Shown: positions 38,673 to 48,427, numbered from the stretch's first letter. The stretch: DNA of 64,000 bases from Pseudomonas migulae (GCF_024169315.1 NZ_JALJWR010000001.1:2377501-2441500); one strand, 5' to 3'. Made by a program: numbers and translations. The notes: generated from the sequence alone by a model not told the origin.

Positions 38673-39110
38673 TCATCCTTCGCAAGAATTACGCACCACC
38701 ATACGCTCGCGCACCACGTCATACGCCCAGTGATAAACGTAGGTGTATGGCAGGAAAAACAGCAACACACCGATATCCAGCAGGAACGCCTGCCACAGGC
38801 TGACGTTGAGCCACCAGGCAATCAGCGGCACACCGACCGCGACCAATCCCCCTTCAAACAGCAGCGCATGGACGACTCGCGTCCAAGCGTTGTGCGCGAT
38901 GTTGAAACGCTGCAGCACGCGATCAAAAATCCCGTTGAACACCACGTTCCACGCCAGCGCCAACGCCGCGATCACCACGGTGACGACGCCCATGTCGAGC
39001 ATCGGTTTGTCCATGATCCACGCCAGCAACGGGGTGCAGATCACGATCGCCAGCAGCTCGAAGCCGATGGCCTGGAAAATACGTTCAGTGATGGATTTTT
39101 GGATGTTCAT
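38673..39110 (-). CDS. PACE-family multidrug efflux protein
   Basis: 145 residues, four transmembrane helices formed by two similar halves, as in AceI. The second half has the typical RVVHALLFE motif; in the first half the same motif reads RIFQAIGFE, with His replaced by Gln while the key Glu is kept. These proteins export biocides such as chlorhexidine. Divergent from a LysR gene, the usual AceR-like arrangement. Confidence 0.9.
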   Translation of the reverse strand: MNIQKSITERIFQAIGFELLAIVICTPLLAWIMDKPMLDMGVVTVVIAALALAWNVVFNGIFDRVLQRFNIAHNAWTRVVHALLFEGGLVAVGVPLIAWWLNVSLWQAFLLDIGVLLFFLPYTYVYHWAYDVVRERMVVRNSCEG

Positions 39111-39199
39111 GAGCAGAACTCCTGAGTGACTGTGGTTGCCATCATCCACTCCCGGACCGATACTTCATAACCAATAACCATCGATCAAGGCGATAGTTC

Positions 39200-40054
39200 A
39201 TGGCGTCTCATGAAGTGCTTCAGGCGTTTGTGCAAGCGGCGACCCAAGGCTCGTTTTCCGCCGCGGCGCGTAAACTCGGGCGCAGTCAGTCGACCATCAG
39301 CGCCGCAGTGGCGAGCCTGGAGATTGATCTGGATCTGATCCTGTTCGATCGCAGCAGCCGCAAGCCGACCCTGACACCGGCCGGGCATGTGATGTTGCAG
39401 CGTGCCGAGGAGATTCTGGCGGCGACCAGCCGTCTGGAAATGACCGCCAGCCAGTTGGCTCAAGGCGTTGAACCGAAGCTGACCGTGGCGATTTCCGACA
39501 CCTATCAATCCGACCGTTTCGAAGCGGCGCTCAGTGCGTTCGAACAACGCTACCCGGATCTGGAACTCGAATGCCTGATTGCCGAATGCGATGACCTCGT
39601 GGCGCTCGTGCAAAGCGGCCGGGCGCACGTGGCGTTCGCCGAGCAACAGGAAAGTTACCCGCCGGACCTGGTCAGCTCGACGGTGGCAGAGCGTACGGAA
39701 ATCGCCTTGTTCGTGTCCCGCGAGCATCCGTTGGCGGCGCTGGCGCGCATTGATCAGGACGTCCTGCACCAGCATCGGGAGTTGCGTCTGGCGACCATCG
39801 TCAATCCGTATGAAAGCCGCGCCAAGGGGCGTGTCTGGTCGGCACCGAGTTACTTGATGCTACTGGAAATGGCTCAGGGTGGATTCGGTTGGGCGCCGTT
39901 GCCGCGATGGCTGGTGGGGAGGTTTGGCGCGGGCACGTTGCAGGAGTTGAACGTGCGCGGGTGGCCGAAACCGCTGTTCGTCGATGCGCTGTGGTCGCAG
40001 CTGCATCCGCCGGGGCCGGCGGGGAGTTGGTTGTTGGGCAAGATGTTGGAATGA
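39200..40054 (+). CDS. LysR-family regulator paired with PACE gene
   Basis: 284 residues. Helix-turn-helix at 14-42 (GSFSAAARKLGRSQSTISAAVASLE), effector domain beyond 90. The 89-base gap to the divergent PACE gene makes it the likely activator of that efflux protein. Confidence 0.92.
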   Translation: MASHEVLQAFVQAATQGSFSAAARKLGRSQSTISAAVASLEIDLDLILFDRSSRKPTLTPAGHVMLQRAEEILAATSRLEMTASQLAQGVEPKLTVAISDTYQSDRFEAALSAFEQRYPDLELECLIAECDDLVALVQSGRAHVAFAEQQESYPPDLVSSTVAERTEIALFVSREHPLAALARIDQDVLHQHRELRLATIVNPYESRAKGRVWSAPSYLMLLEMAQGGFGWAPLPRWLVGRFGAGTLQELNVRGWPKPLFVDALWSQLHPPGPAGSWLLGKMLE

Positions 40055-40070
40055 AGGTCCTTCGGACCTT

Positions 40071-40224
40071 ATCGCGGGCAAGCCCGCTCCCACAGGGTTT
40101 GATGGTGTCCACAAATTTTGTGGCCGACGCGATCCACTGTGGGAGCGGGCTCCCACAGGGTTTGGTGGTGCCCACAAATTTTGTGACCGACGCGATCCAC
40201 TGTGGGAGCGGGCTTGCCCGCGAA
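40071..40224. repeat. Compound REP locus with 63-base tandem duplication
   Basis: Outer opposed REP units flank a 63-base unit present twice (40086-40148 and 40149-40211) with three substitutions. At the junction two REP arms are fused head to head into GTGGGAGCGGGCTCCCAC, losing the usual loop. Confidence 0.85.
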
Positions 40225-40242
40225 GAGGCCCGCAAGATCACA

Positions 40243-41478
40243 TCACTTTAAAGCCTTGATCCGCGCCTCGATAAACCGCCGCTCCGGCACCTGCTGCGTC
40301 AATTCCAGCGCCCGCTCATACGCCGCCCGCGCCTCCTCCACCCGTCCCAACTGCCGACAAAACTCCGCCCGCGCCGAATGCGCCAAGTGGTAATCCAGCA
40401 AATCCCCGCGCCCCAGAATCCCTTCAATCAGCGTCAACCCCGCCAACGGTCCATCCCGCCTGGAGATCGCCGCCGCACGGTTCAACTCGATCACCGGCGA
40501 AGGTACCGCCGCCAACAGAACGTCATACAGCCCCACAATCTGCAGCCAGTCGGTCTCCCCCGCCGTCGGCGCTTCGGCATGCACCGCGGCGATGGCCGCT
40601 TGCAAACAGTAAGGACCGAATTGCCGGGTCGTCAGCGCCCGCTCGATCAGCGCGCAACCTTCGGCAATCAACCCGGCATCCCACAGCGAGCGGTCCTGCT
40701 CATCCAGCAGGATCAGCTCGCCATTCGACGATGTCCGCGCCGGGCGCCGTGATTCATGTAACAGCATCAGCGCCAGCAGGCCCATCACTTCGGGCTCGGG
40801 CAACAACTCCATCAACAAACGCCCAAGGCGGATCGCCTCGCGGATCAGGTCTTCACGGATGAGCTCGGTGCCGACGGACGCCGAATAGCCTTCGTTGAAC
40901 ACCAGGTAAATCACCCGCAGCACGCTGTCGAGGCGCTCGGGCAGTTCCGCCAGGGTCGGCACTTGATAGGGGATTTTCGCGTCGCGGATTTTCGCTTTGG
41001 CCCGCACGATGCGCTGGGCAATGGTGGCCGGCGCGGAAAGAAACGCCCGGGCGATTTCTTCAGTGGTGAGGTCGCAGACTTCGCGCAATGTCAGCGGCAC
41101 TTGGGCATCCGCCGCCAGTGCCGGGTGACAGCAAGTGAAGATCAGGCGCAAGCGATCGTCTTCCACGTCTTCGTCACTCCAGTCGGCCTGTTCCAGCGCC
41201 TCCAGCTGAGCGATCAGCATCGGCCGGGACGCGGCAAACCGCGCGCGGCGACGCAGCACATCGATGGCCTTGAAGCGCCCGGTGGAGACCAGCCACGCCC
41301 GCGGATTGTCCGGCACACCGTCACGCTGCCAGCGCTCGACCGCGATGAAGAACGCCTCGTGCAAAGCCTCTTCGGCAAGGTCGAAATCGCCGAGCAAACG
41401 GATCAGGGTCGCCAGGATCCGCCGCGACTCTTCGCGGTAGACCTGCTCGACCCGAGCCTTGACCGACACCCCGGGCAT
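40243..41478 (-). CDS. ECF42-type RNA polymerase sigma factor with C-terminal extension
   Basis: 411 residues, twice the length of an ordinary ECF sigma. Region 2 (about 8-75, DFDLAEEALHEAFFIAVERW) and region 4 (about 115-165, LTTEEIARAFLSAPATIAQRI) are followed by a DUF6596 domain (185-285, VLRVIYLVFNEGYSAS) and a TPR-like helical tail. No anti-sigma gene is present. Association with the DGPF gene upstream is the hallmark of group ECF42, where the tail is thought to regulate the sigma. Confidence 0.93.
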   Translation of the reverse strand: MPGVSVKARVEQVYREESRRILATLIRLLGDFDLAEEALHEAFFIAVERWQRDGVPDNPRAWLVSTGRFKAIDVLRRRARFAASRPMLIAQLEALEQADWSDEDVEDDRLRLIFTCCHPALAADAQVPLTLREVCDLTTEEIARAFLSAPATIAQRIVRAKAKIRDAKIPYQVPTLAELPERLDSVLRVIYLVFNEGYSASVGTELIREDLIREAIRLGRLLMELLPEPEVMGLLALMLLHESRRPARTSSNGELILLDEQDRSLWDAGLIAEGCALIERALTTRQFGPYCLQAAIAAVHAEAPTAGETDWLQIVGLYDVLLAAVPSPVIELNRAAAISRRDGPLAGLTLIEGILGRGDLLDYHLAHSARAEFCRQLGRVEEARAAYERALELTQQVPERRFIEARIKALK

Positions 41479-41526
41479 CAGTCCTGCATGCCTTGCGTCA
41501 CCATGGAATCTCCTTGCCTGTGCCAG

Positions 41527-41871
41527 TTAAGGATTCAACTCTCGAACCGGTCGCACCTCGACACACCCCACCCGGGCCGCCGGAATGTTGCCGGCGACCT
41601 GGAGGGCTTCATTGAGGTCCTTGGCGTCGATCAGGTAGAAGCCGGCCAACTGCTCCTTGGTTTCGGCGAACGGGCCATCGGTGATCGACATTTTGCCGTT
41701 GCGCATGCGCACGGTGGTGGCGGTCTGCACCGACTCCAGCGCCTCGGCCGCGAGCATCCGGCCGCTGCCCTGGATCGATTCGGCGTAGGCCATGCACTCG
41801 GCGTCCTTGGGGCTCTCGGGCAGTGAGTGCAACTCCTGTTCGTTGCTGTAGACCAAGCATAAATACTTCAT
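41527..41871 (-). CDS. DGPF-motif (YciI-like) protein
   Basis: 114 residues, YciI-like fold with the namesake motif in ITDGPFAETKEQLAGFYLID. Such proteins accompany ECF42 sigma factors; their biochemical role is unresolved. It is 48 bases upstream of the sigma gene in the same direction. Confidence 0.93.
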   Translation of the reverse strand: MKYLCLVYSNEQELHSLPESPKDAECMAYAESIQGSGRMLAAEALESVQTATTVRMRNGKMSITDGPFAETKEQLAGFYLIDAKDLNEALQVAGNIPAARVGCVEVRPVRELNP

Positions 41872-41937
41872 GGGGCTCTCCGATCGAACTGATCAACTAT
41901 GGCTGCAGTTTGGCGGTTTGGCGCGGCTTCCCGACGA

Positions 41938-42363
41938 TCAGGGTTCCAGGTTGAACAGCACGGAGCCGCTCATCATGTCGAACGGGGCCGACCAGTGTTC
42001 GTGAACGATGCGCCATTGTCCGGCTTCGCGCCGATAGCACGCGGTCACGCGCATCCAGCAGGCCTGGGTTTCGCCCTTGTCGTTGGTGCCGCCGCAATGG
42101 GCCAGCCAGTGGGCGAAGGCGATGTGCTCGTCCGCCACGACGTTCATGTGGTCGAAGTCGAATTTGTGCGCGCCCTGGCACATTTCCATGCATTCCTGCC
42201 AATGCGCGCGATAGGCGGGCTTGCCGCGAAATTGCAGGGCCTTGACCGCGTCGTAGGAGACGATGTCGTCGGCGTACAAGGCCATGAGTTTCTCGACATC
42301 CTTGGCGATGACCGCCTGGCGATAGGTGTCGATCAGGGTCTCGATTTCGTGAGTAGCGTTCAT
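41938..42363 (-). CDS. SnoaL/ketosteroid-isomerase-like protein
   Basis: 141 residues, cone-shaped NTF2-like fold (YRQAVIAKDVEKLMALYADDIVSYDA; ends WRIVHEHWSAPFDM). First gene of a probable three-gene operon with the DGPF and ECF42 genes, so a target or ligand of that regulatory module. Confidence 0.87.
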   Translation of the reverse strand: MNATHEIETLIDTYRQAVIAKDVEKLMALYADDIVSYDAVKALQFRGKPAYRAHWQECMEMCQGAHKFDFDHMNVVADEHIAFAHWLAHCGGTNDKGETQACWMRVTACYRREAGQWRIVHEHWSAPFDMMSGSVLFNLEP

Positions 42364-42504
42364 GGTGGTTCTCCGTGGTTTTTGTTGTGAAGACACCCTT
42401 AGTCGTTCGGCGAAACGCCGAATCGACAGTCGAAATAAAAATAATCCATGGACGCAAACTCGCTAGAATCCGAGGCTCATTTCTCATGGAAAAAGGACAC
42501 TCCA

Positions 42505-42990
42505 GTGACAACCCGACTCGTGCCTTACGAAACCCTGAACACGCGCCAGCGCCAGCAGGTCGAGGCCATCGAAGTTCACAACGAACAAATAAAATTCTCC
42601 GGCGACATCCACGGTGCGTTGCACACCTTGCTGTCCAAACCCGGCCCCGGCGTCAAAGGATTTGCCCTGCTGGCCGATGACATTCCCGTTGCTTTCCTGC
42701 TGCTCAAACGCCCGCCGGTATTACCCGCATGGGCCGATGAACACAGCGCCACGTTGCACGCGCTGCAAGTCGACCAGCATCATCAAGGCAAAGGTTATGG
42801 CAAGGCCTGCCTGCAAGCCCTGCCCGACGTGGCGCGCCAGGCGTTTCCGGAAATAAAAGCGTTGGAGTTGTCGGTGGATGCGGACAACGAGGCGGCCATC
42901 GCGCTGTACGCCAGTTTCGGCTGGGTCGACAGCGGCGAAGCGTACAAGGGCCGGATCGGTTACGAACGGCGCATGGGACTGATTTTCTGA
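42505..42990 (+). CDS. GNAT acetyltransferase
   Basis: 161 residues from a GTG with AAGGA about 8 bases upstream; an ATG at 42448 would add 19 residues and has no such site. Acetyl-CoA motif A is LQVDQHHQGKGYGKACL, and motif B ends LYASFGWVDSGEAYKG. Substrate unknown. It ends 7 bases before the PPOX gene, a likely two-gene unit. Confidence 0.9.
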   Translation: MTTRLVPYETLNTRQRQQVEAIEVHNEQIKFSGDIHGALHTLLSKPGPGVKGFALLADDIPVAFLLLKRPPVLPAWADEHSATLHALQVDQHHQGKGYGKACLQALPDVARQAFPEIKALELSVDADNEAAIALYASFGWVDSGEAYKGRIGYERRMGLIF

Positions 42991-42997
42991 GGTGGTT

Positions 42998-43603
42998 ATG
43001 CTCAACAGCATCGAAGCATTGGAAGCGATCTACGGCCAGCCTCATGAACGGGCCGTGCGCAAGCAAATCCCCTTTCTGAACGAGGACTATCAAGCGATGG
43101 TCCGCGCCTCGCCGCTGGTGATCATCAGCTCGGTCGGCCCCGACGGCCTGGACGGCTCGCCGCGCGGTGACACGCCGGGTTTCGTGCGAATCATCGATGC
43201 GCGCACCCTGGCGATACCGGACCGCCCGGGCAACAACCGCATCGACACCCTACGCAATGTGGTGCTCGATTCACGGGTATCGCTGCTGTTCATCATCCCG
43301 GGGATCGGCGAGACGTTGCGTGTCAACGGCACGGCGCAGATCAGCAATGAACCGGAGTTGCTGGAAAGCTTCGCGGTCAACGGCAAACCGGCGCGCACGG
43401 TGATGCTGGTGACGGTGGAGGCGGCGTTTTTTCACTGCTCGAAAGCGATTGTGCGTTCGGATCTGTGGAACCCTGAGAAGCACCTGGATCGCTCGGCGCT
43501 GCCGACGGCTGGGGCGTTTCACAAGCGCTTGAATGATGGGGCGTTTGATGCCGAGACGTATGACCGGGAAGCGCCGGCTCGGGTGCGGGATAGTCTCTAT
43601 TAG
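42998..43603 (+). CDS. PPOX-type FMN-binding flavoprotein
   Basis: 201 residues, pyridoxamine-phosphate-oxidase-like split barrel of the MSMEG_1061 type (VIISSVGPDGLDGSPRGDTPGFV; IPDRPGNNRIDTLRNV). Probably an FMN- or F420-dependent reductase of unknown substrate. GAGG is five bases before the ATG at 42998. Confidence 0.88.
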   Translation: MLNSIEALEAIYGQPHERAVRKQIPFLNEDYQAMVRASPLVIISSVGPDGLDGSPRGDTPGFVRIIDARTLAIPDRPGNNRIDTLRNVVLDSRVSLLFIIPGIGETLRVNGTAQISNEPELLESFAVNGKPARTVMLVTVEAAFFHCSKAIVRSDLWNPEKHLDRSALPTAGAFHKRLNDGAFDAETYDREAPARVRDSLY

Positions 43604-43630
43604 AAATTGATGGGGCGATCTCTGGATCGC

Positions 43631-43711
43631 CTTCGCGGGCAAGTCGGATCGCCGCCCGCTCGCTCCTACAGAATTTGCGAAGGACCTGTAGGAGCGTGGC
43701 TTGCCCGCGAA
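43631..43711. repeat. REP pair with inserted 13-base variant arm
   Basis: The left arm reads gcgggcaagtcggatcgccg then cccgctcgctcctacag, a longer REP subtype; the right arm is the ordinary CTGTAGGAGCGTGGC type. Confidence 0.8.
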
Positions 43712-43736
43712 GGCATTTCACGCCACACCGCATCAA

Positions 43737-44225
43737 TCAGAGCGCCAACACCATCTCATGCCAAGCCATCCCGCCATGATCCGACGCGGAAGGCTTGATA
43801 TAGGCAAACCCAAACCCGGCATACAGCGGAATATGCCGCTCTTTGCACATCAGGTTGATGCTGGTCTTGCCCAACGCACGCATCCGCTCGATGAACTCGC
43901 CCATCAAGCGTTTCGCCAAACCCTGCCCCTGATAATCCGGATGCACCACCACCGACATGATCACCACGTGCGGACCGGCCGGGTCGTGGCCGATCAGTTC
44001 CTTGAACGCTTCGTCCGACATCTCGACCTGAAACGCCGCACCGGAGTTGATGAAACCGGCTACAACATCGTCCACTTCAGCGACGATAAAACCTTCAGGC
44101 CAGGTGGCGATGCGGGTGGCGATTTTTTCTCGGGTGGCGGCCTCGTCGCCTTCGTAGGCAACGGTTTCGATGGCGAAGCAGCGGTCGAGGTCGGTGGGGA
44201 GGACGTGGCGGATGAGGGTTGTCAT
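43737..44225 (-). CDS. GNAT acetyltransferase
   Basis: 162 residues. Motif A VVVHPDYQGQGLAKRLM near 95-110, then ERHIPLYAGFGFAYIKPS. The N-terminal IRHVLPTDLDRCFAIE and final AWHEMVLAL resemble the arylalkylamine-type branch. Substrate unknown. The ATG at 44225 begins MTTLIRHV; the longer frame is unlikely. Confidence 0.9.
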   Translation of the reverse strand: MTTLIRHVLPTDLDRCFAIETVAYEGDEAATREKIATRIATWPEGFIVAEVDDVVAGFINSGAAFQVEMSDEAFKELIGHDPAGPHVVIMSVVVHPDYQGQGLAKRLMGEFIERMRALGKTSINLMCKERHIPLYAGFGFAYIKPSASDHGGMAWHEMVLAL

Positions 44226-44323
44226 GACAGGTAGGGAGTCAGCGAGGGAAAGGCTGCGGATCATAAATCAGTGTCAGCACGACATCGAGAGGCGAATCGT
44301 TGATCCGCCTCTCGGGCCAGACA

Positions 44324-44809
44324 TTACGCCTTGAGCGGCAGCCAGATTTCCAGCTTGCCGGTGTTGAGCTTCGGGTTGAAGTCTTCGCTGTAGCGTTCGA
44401 ATTCCGGGGCGTCCGCGGCCTCTTTACCGGACTGGGGCAACCAGGTTTTCCAGATGTACTGGAACGTCGCGGGCAACTGATCCAGCGAGCCTGTGTGCTC
44501 GAACACCGCGTAATGCTGGGGTTGGACTTCAACCCAGCGATACTTCTCGGGCAGATCGTCTAGTTTGTCGATCTCGACGCCGGCAATGTATTCGAAGCCG
44601 CCCTTGCCATCCGGATTGCAGCAGATGCCGTAGGTCACTTCGCTTTTTTGACCGGGGATCTTGCCGATTTCCGGGATGAATTTCTCCCAAAGCTCGGGAA
44701 TTGCCTGGGTGGTATCCGCAGTAAATCGACCACCCAGCCCCGCAATGAGCAGAAAGTGCCCGTGCTCAAAACGTGGCTCGGCCGGTTTTACGTCTGCTTG
44801 CTCATCCAT
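44324..44809 (-). CDS. GyrI-like/AraC effector-binding domain protein
   Basis: 161 residues, a stand-alone GyrI-like ligand-binding domain (FLLIAGLGGRF, YGICCNPDGKGGFEYIAGVEI, YAVFEHTGSLDQLPATFQYIWKTWLPQSG, WLPLKA). No DNA-binding part. These domains bind small hydrophobic ligands or shield gyrase from drugs in other bacteria. Confidence 0.88.
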   Translation of the reverse strand: MDEQADVKPAEPRFEHGHFLLIAGLGGRFTADTTQAIPELWEKFIPEIGKIPGQKSEVTYGICCNPDGKGGFEYIAGVEIDKLDDLPEKYRWVEVQPQHYAVFEHTGSLDQLPATFQYIWKTWLPQSGKEAADAPEFERYSEDFNPKLNTGKLEIWLPLKA

Positions 44810-44876
44810 GACTCGACTCCTGGATCAAAAAAGTGGGTTCGGCTGGGAGTATAGAAGCCAAACCCGATTAGCCCAG

Positions 44877-45539
44877 TCAGAGGCTGTGCAGCGCCTCGAC
44901 GGCGCCCGCGCCTACAAACTCGTTGTAACCCGATAGAATCACGTACACCGCGAAATAACAGAAGATCGCCGCCGATGCCATGTAGGAGTAACGCAGCAGT
45001 TTGTCGCCCAACAGCTTGCCACCGTGGCTCGCCGCGAAGCACAGACCGACGCACCAGAGAACACCGGCACAGAGAAATCCGCCGAGAAACAGCGCCGAAC
45101 TGAGGGCGCCACCGCCACCGGACCGTGCGATCAGTGTACCGCCCACCGCCGCGAACCAAAGAATGGCACTGGGTGACGACATGGCGAGGAAAATGCCTCG
45201 GAAAAATTCTTTGCGGTGAGAGTTGTGACCGACTTCAGCGGTCTGCGCCAACACGGCTTCATGGTGAATCGCCGAATAGATCATCTTCGCCGCGAAGTAC
45301 ACCAGCAGTGCCGAACCGCCGATCCAAAGCACCCAGCGCACGGTTTCGTATTGCAGCAAAACAGTCATGCCGGCCAGCGCCAGCACCGCATAAATCAGGT
45401 CGCCGACGCAGGTGCCCAACCCCAGCGCAAAGCCTTGAAAATAGCCGCGCTGCATGGCCAAAGTGATCATCGCGATATTGGCCACGCCGATGTCCAGGCA
45501 CAGAGAAAGGCTCAGCAAGAAGCCGCTGCTAAATTCCAT
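44877..45539 (-). CDS. LysE-family amino-acid exporter
   Basis: 220 residues, six hydrophobic helices; the N-terminal LDIGVANIAMITLAMQRGYFQGFALGLGTCVGDLIYAVLAL is the LysE/RhtB pattern, with SSPSAILWFAAVGG centrally. Exports an unidentified amino acid or similar. The ATG at 45539 has AAGGAA 9 bases upstream. Divergent from the aminotransferase gene at 45679. Confidence 0.92.
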   Translation of the reverse strand: MEFSSGFLLSLSLCLDIGVANIAMITLAMQRGYFQGFALGLGTCVGDLIYAVLALAGMTVLLQYETVRWVLWIGGSALLVYFAAKMIYSAIHHEAVLAQTAEVGHNSHRKEFFRGIFLAMSSPSAILWFAAVGGTLIARSGGGGALSSALFLGGFLCAGVLWCVGLCFAASHGGKLLGDKLLRYSYMASAAIFCYFAVYVILSGYNEFVGAGAVEALHSL

Positions 45540-45678
45540 CAACTGATTTCCTTCGGAAAAATTTGTTTACACACTAGCTGGACAGTGTGCCATGCCACCC
45601 CTTATCTTCCGCAACAGGTCACCGCAGTGACCAGCGTCGCTCGGACGGTTCCGGGCGCTCACGTTATCCGAGGCAACA

Positions 45679-46893
45679 ATGGCTAACCCAGGTTCGCCGC
45701 GCCGCTTTGCGCGCATAGATCGACTCCCCCCTTACGTTTTCAACATCACTGCCGAGCTGAAGATGGCCGCCCGTCGTCGTGGCGAAGACATCATCGACTT
45801 CAGCATGGGCAACCCCGACGGCCCGACGCCGCCGCACATTGTTGAAAAACTCGTCACCGTCGCCCAGCGCGAAGACACCCACGGCTACTCCACGTCCAAG
45901 GGCATTCCACGCCTGCGCCGGGCGATTTCCAACTGGTACAAGGATCGCTACGAGGTCGATATCGACCCGGAAAGCGAAGCCATCGTGACCATCGGTTCCA
46001 AGGAAGGCCTGGCGCATTTGATGCTGGCCACCCTGGACCAGGGCGACACCGTGCTGGTGCCGAACCCGAGCTACCCGATCCACATTTACGGTGCCGTGAT
46101 TGCCGGCGCCCAGGTGCGTTCCGTGCCGCTGATTCCGGGGGTGGATTTCTTCGCCGAACTGGAACGGGCGATTCGCGGCTCGATCCCGAAACCGAAAATG
46201 ATGATCCTCGGCTTCCCATCCAACCCGACCGCGCAGTGCGTGGAGCTGGATTTCTTCGAGCGGGTGATCGCCCTCGCCAAACAGTACGACGTACTGGTGG
46301 TGCATGACCTGGCCTACGCCGACATCGTCTACGACGGCTGGAAAGCCCCGTCGATCATGCAAGTGCCGGGGGCCAAGGACATCGCGGTGGAGTTTTTCAC
46401 CCTGTCAAAAAGCTACAACATGGCGGGTTGGCGCATCGGTTTCATGGTCGGCAACCCGGAACTGGTCAACGCCCTGGCGCGGATCAAGAGTTACCACGAC
46501 TACGGCACCTTCACCCCGCTGCAGGTTGCGGCGATTGCGGCGCTGGAAGGTGATCAACAGTGCGTGAAAGACATCGCCGAGCAGTACCGGCAGCGACGCA
46601 ATGTGCTGGTCAAAGGCCTGCATGAACTGGGCTGGATGGTGGAAAACCCGAAAGCGTCGATGTACGTCTGGGCGAAAATTCCCGAGGCGTATGCGCACCT
46701 GGGTTCGCTGGAGTTCGCCAAGAAACTGCTGGCCGAAGCCAAGGTCTGCGTGTCACCGGGCGTCGGGTTTGGTGAGTATGGGGATGATCATGTGCGCTTC
46801 GCGCTGATCGAAAACCAGGACCGGATTCGTCAGGCGGTACGCGGGATTCGCGGGATGTTCCGGGCGGATGGGTTGGTGCAGAAAACCAGCTGA
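45679..46893 (+). CDS. alaC: AlaC-like alanine aminotransferase
   Basis: 404 residues, class I PLP aminotransferase. [18 protein letters not shown] and [15 protein letters not shown] at the front, [12 protein letters not shown], and Schiff-base lysine in [13 protein letters not shown]. This pattern is that of AlaC (glutamate-pyruvate aminotransferase), 400-410 residues. It is divergent from a LysE exporter, which may move its product. Confidence 0.85.
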   Translation: MANPGSPRRFARIDRLPPYVFNITAELKMAARRRGEDIIDFSMGNPDGPTPPHIVEKLVTVAQREDTHGYSTSKGIPRLRRAISNWYKDRYEVDIDPESEAIVTIGSKEGLAHLMLATLDQGDTVLVPNPSYPIHIYGAVIAGAQVRSVPLIPGVDFFAELERAIRGSIPKPKMMILGFPSNPTAQCVELDFFERVIALAKQYDVLVVHDLAYADIVYDGWKAPSIMQVPGAKDIAVEFFTLSKSYNMAGWRIGFMVGNPELVNALARIKSYHDYGTFTPLQVAAIAALEGDQQCVKDIAEQYRQRRNVLVKGLHELGWMVENPKASMYVWAKIPEAYAHLGSLEFAKKLLAEAKVCVSPGVGFGEYGDDHVRFALIENQDRIRQAVRGIRGMFRADGLVQKTS

Positions 46894-46905
46894 CGACACC
46901 TCACA

Positions 46906-46998
46906 CTGTGGGAGCGGGCTTGCCCGCGAATGCGGTGGTTCAGGCAAAATTGATGTCGACTGACACGACGCCTTCGCGGGCAAGCCCGCTCCCACAGG
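46906..46998. repeat. REP inverted pair
   Basis: Units 46908-46930 and 46973-46995 in opposite orientation after the aminotransferase. Confidence 0.9.
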
Positions 46999-47030
46999 GA
47001 TCATTGTTCAGCCCGGAAAATGATCACCCA

Positions 47031-47060
47031 CAAAAAAACCGCATCGCTGCGGTTTTTTTG
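47031..47060. terminator. Bidirectional terminator
   Basis: CAAAAAAACCGCA-tcgc-TGCGGTTTTTTTG works in both directions, between the converging aminotransferase and gntP genes. Confidence 0.93.
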
Positions 47061-47074
47061 TGTCTGCAGTGTGC

Positions 47075-48427
47075 TTAAACGAACAACGACAACAGCAGGA
47101 TGAAGCCCAGGCCCACGACGGACAGGATGGTTTCCATCGCCGTCCAGGTCTTGAAGGTTTCCGCCACGGTCATGTTGAAGTACTGCTTCACCAGCCAGAA
47201 ACCGGCGTCGTTGACGTGAGACAGGATCAACGAACCGGCACCGGTGGCCAGCACCAGCAACTCACGGTTCACGCCCGGAATCATCCCCACCACCGGCACC
47301 ACGATGCCTGCGCCAGTAATGGTCGCCACAGTCGCCGAACCGGTCGCGATACGGATCACCGCCGCCACCAGCCATGCCAGAAGGATTGGCGAGATTTCCG
47401 CAGCCACCGCCATGTTGCCGATGACATTACCCACGCCGCTGGTCACCAGCATCTGCTTGAAGCCACCACCGGCACCGATGATCAGGATGATTGCAGCGGT
47501 TGGCGCAAGGCTCGCGTCCAGCCATTTGAGCATCTGGCTTGAGCCAATGCCCTGCTTGTAGCCGAAGGTGTACAGCGACAGCAGCAAGGCCAGCAGCAGT
47601 GCCGAGATCGGGTGACCGATCAGGTCCATGAAGGTGCGGAAGAAGTTGCCATCCGGCAGCACCACATCGGCAAAGGTCTTGAGCAGCATCAGGAACACCG
47701 GCGACAGCACGGTGATCAGGGTGATGGAGAAGCTCGGGAGATCGGCAGAATCGTTTTCACGCGCCAGTTGATCCACCAGTTCCTGGTTGGGATGACCGGG
47801 AATGTACTTGGCAATGAAGGTGCCGTAGATCGGGCCGGCGATGATGGCCGTCGGCAGCGCAACGATCAGGCCGTAGAGAATGGTTTTACCGATGTCGGCA
47901 CCGAACACGCCAATCGCCAGCAACGGGCCCGGGTGCGGCGGCACCAGACCGTGCACGGCGGACAGGCCGGCCAGCAGCGGGATACCGATCTTGATGATCG
48001 ACACGCCGGTACGCCGGGCGACGATGAACACCAGCGGAATCAGCAGCACGAAGCCGATTTCGAAGAACAGCGGAATGCCGACCAGGAACGCGGCGAACAT
48101 CATCGCCCACTGCACCTTGTCTTTGCCGAACGCGCGAATCAGCGTCTGGGCAATCTGATCCGCCCCGCCCGACTCGGCCATCATTTTGCCGAGCATCGTG
48201 CCCAGCGCGAGGATGATCCCGACGAACCCGAGCACCCCACCGAAGCCGTCCTGGAACGCCTTGATGATGGTGCCGATCGGCATGCCGGAGGTCAGACCGA
48301 GGAAGGCTGCGGCGATGATCAGGGCAATGAACGGGTGGAACTTGAACTTGGTGATCAGGACGATAAGCCCGATCACCGTGACCACTGCGTCGAGCAGCAG
48401 GAACGTCTCGTGGGACATGCCAAACAT
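47075..48427 (-). CDS. gntP: GntP-family gluconate permease
   Basis: 450 residues with about twelve or more membrane segments, GntP/CitMHS superfamily. Characteristic runs include FQDGFGGVLGFVGIILALGTMLGKMMAESGGADQIA and LVPPHPGPLLA. Imports gluconate by proton symport. GGAG lies 9 bases before the ATG. It follows gntK by 80 bases in the same direction; a partial GnuR site lies between. Confidence 0.93.
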   Translation of the reverse strand: MFGMSHETFLLLDAVVTVIGLIVLITKFKFHPFIALIIAAAFLGLTSGMPIGTIIKAFQDGFGGVLGFVGIILALGTMLGKMMAESGGADQIAQTLIRAFGKDKVQWAMMFAAFLVGIPLFFEIGFVLLIPLVFIVARRTGVSIIKIGIPLLAGLSAVHGLVPPHPGPLLAIGVFGADIGKTILYGLIVALPTAIIAGPIYGTFIAKYIPGHPNQELVDQLARENDSADLPSFSITLITVLSPVFLMLLKTFADVVLPDGNFFRTFMDLIGHPISALLLALLLSLYTFGYKQGIGSSQMLKWLDASLAPTAAIILIIGAGGGFKQMLVTSGVGNVIGNMAVAAEISPILLAWLVAAVIRIATGSATVATITGAGIVVPVVGMIPGVNRELLVLATGAGSLILSHVNDAGFWLVKQYFNMTVAETFKTWTAMETILSVVGLGFILLLSLFV

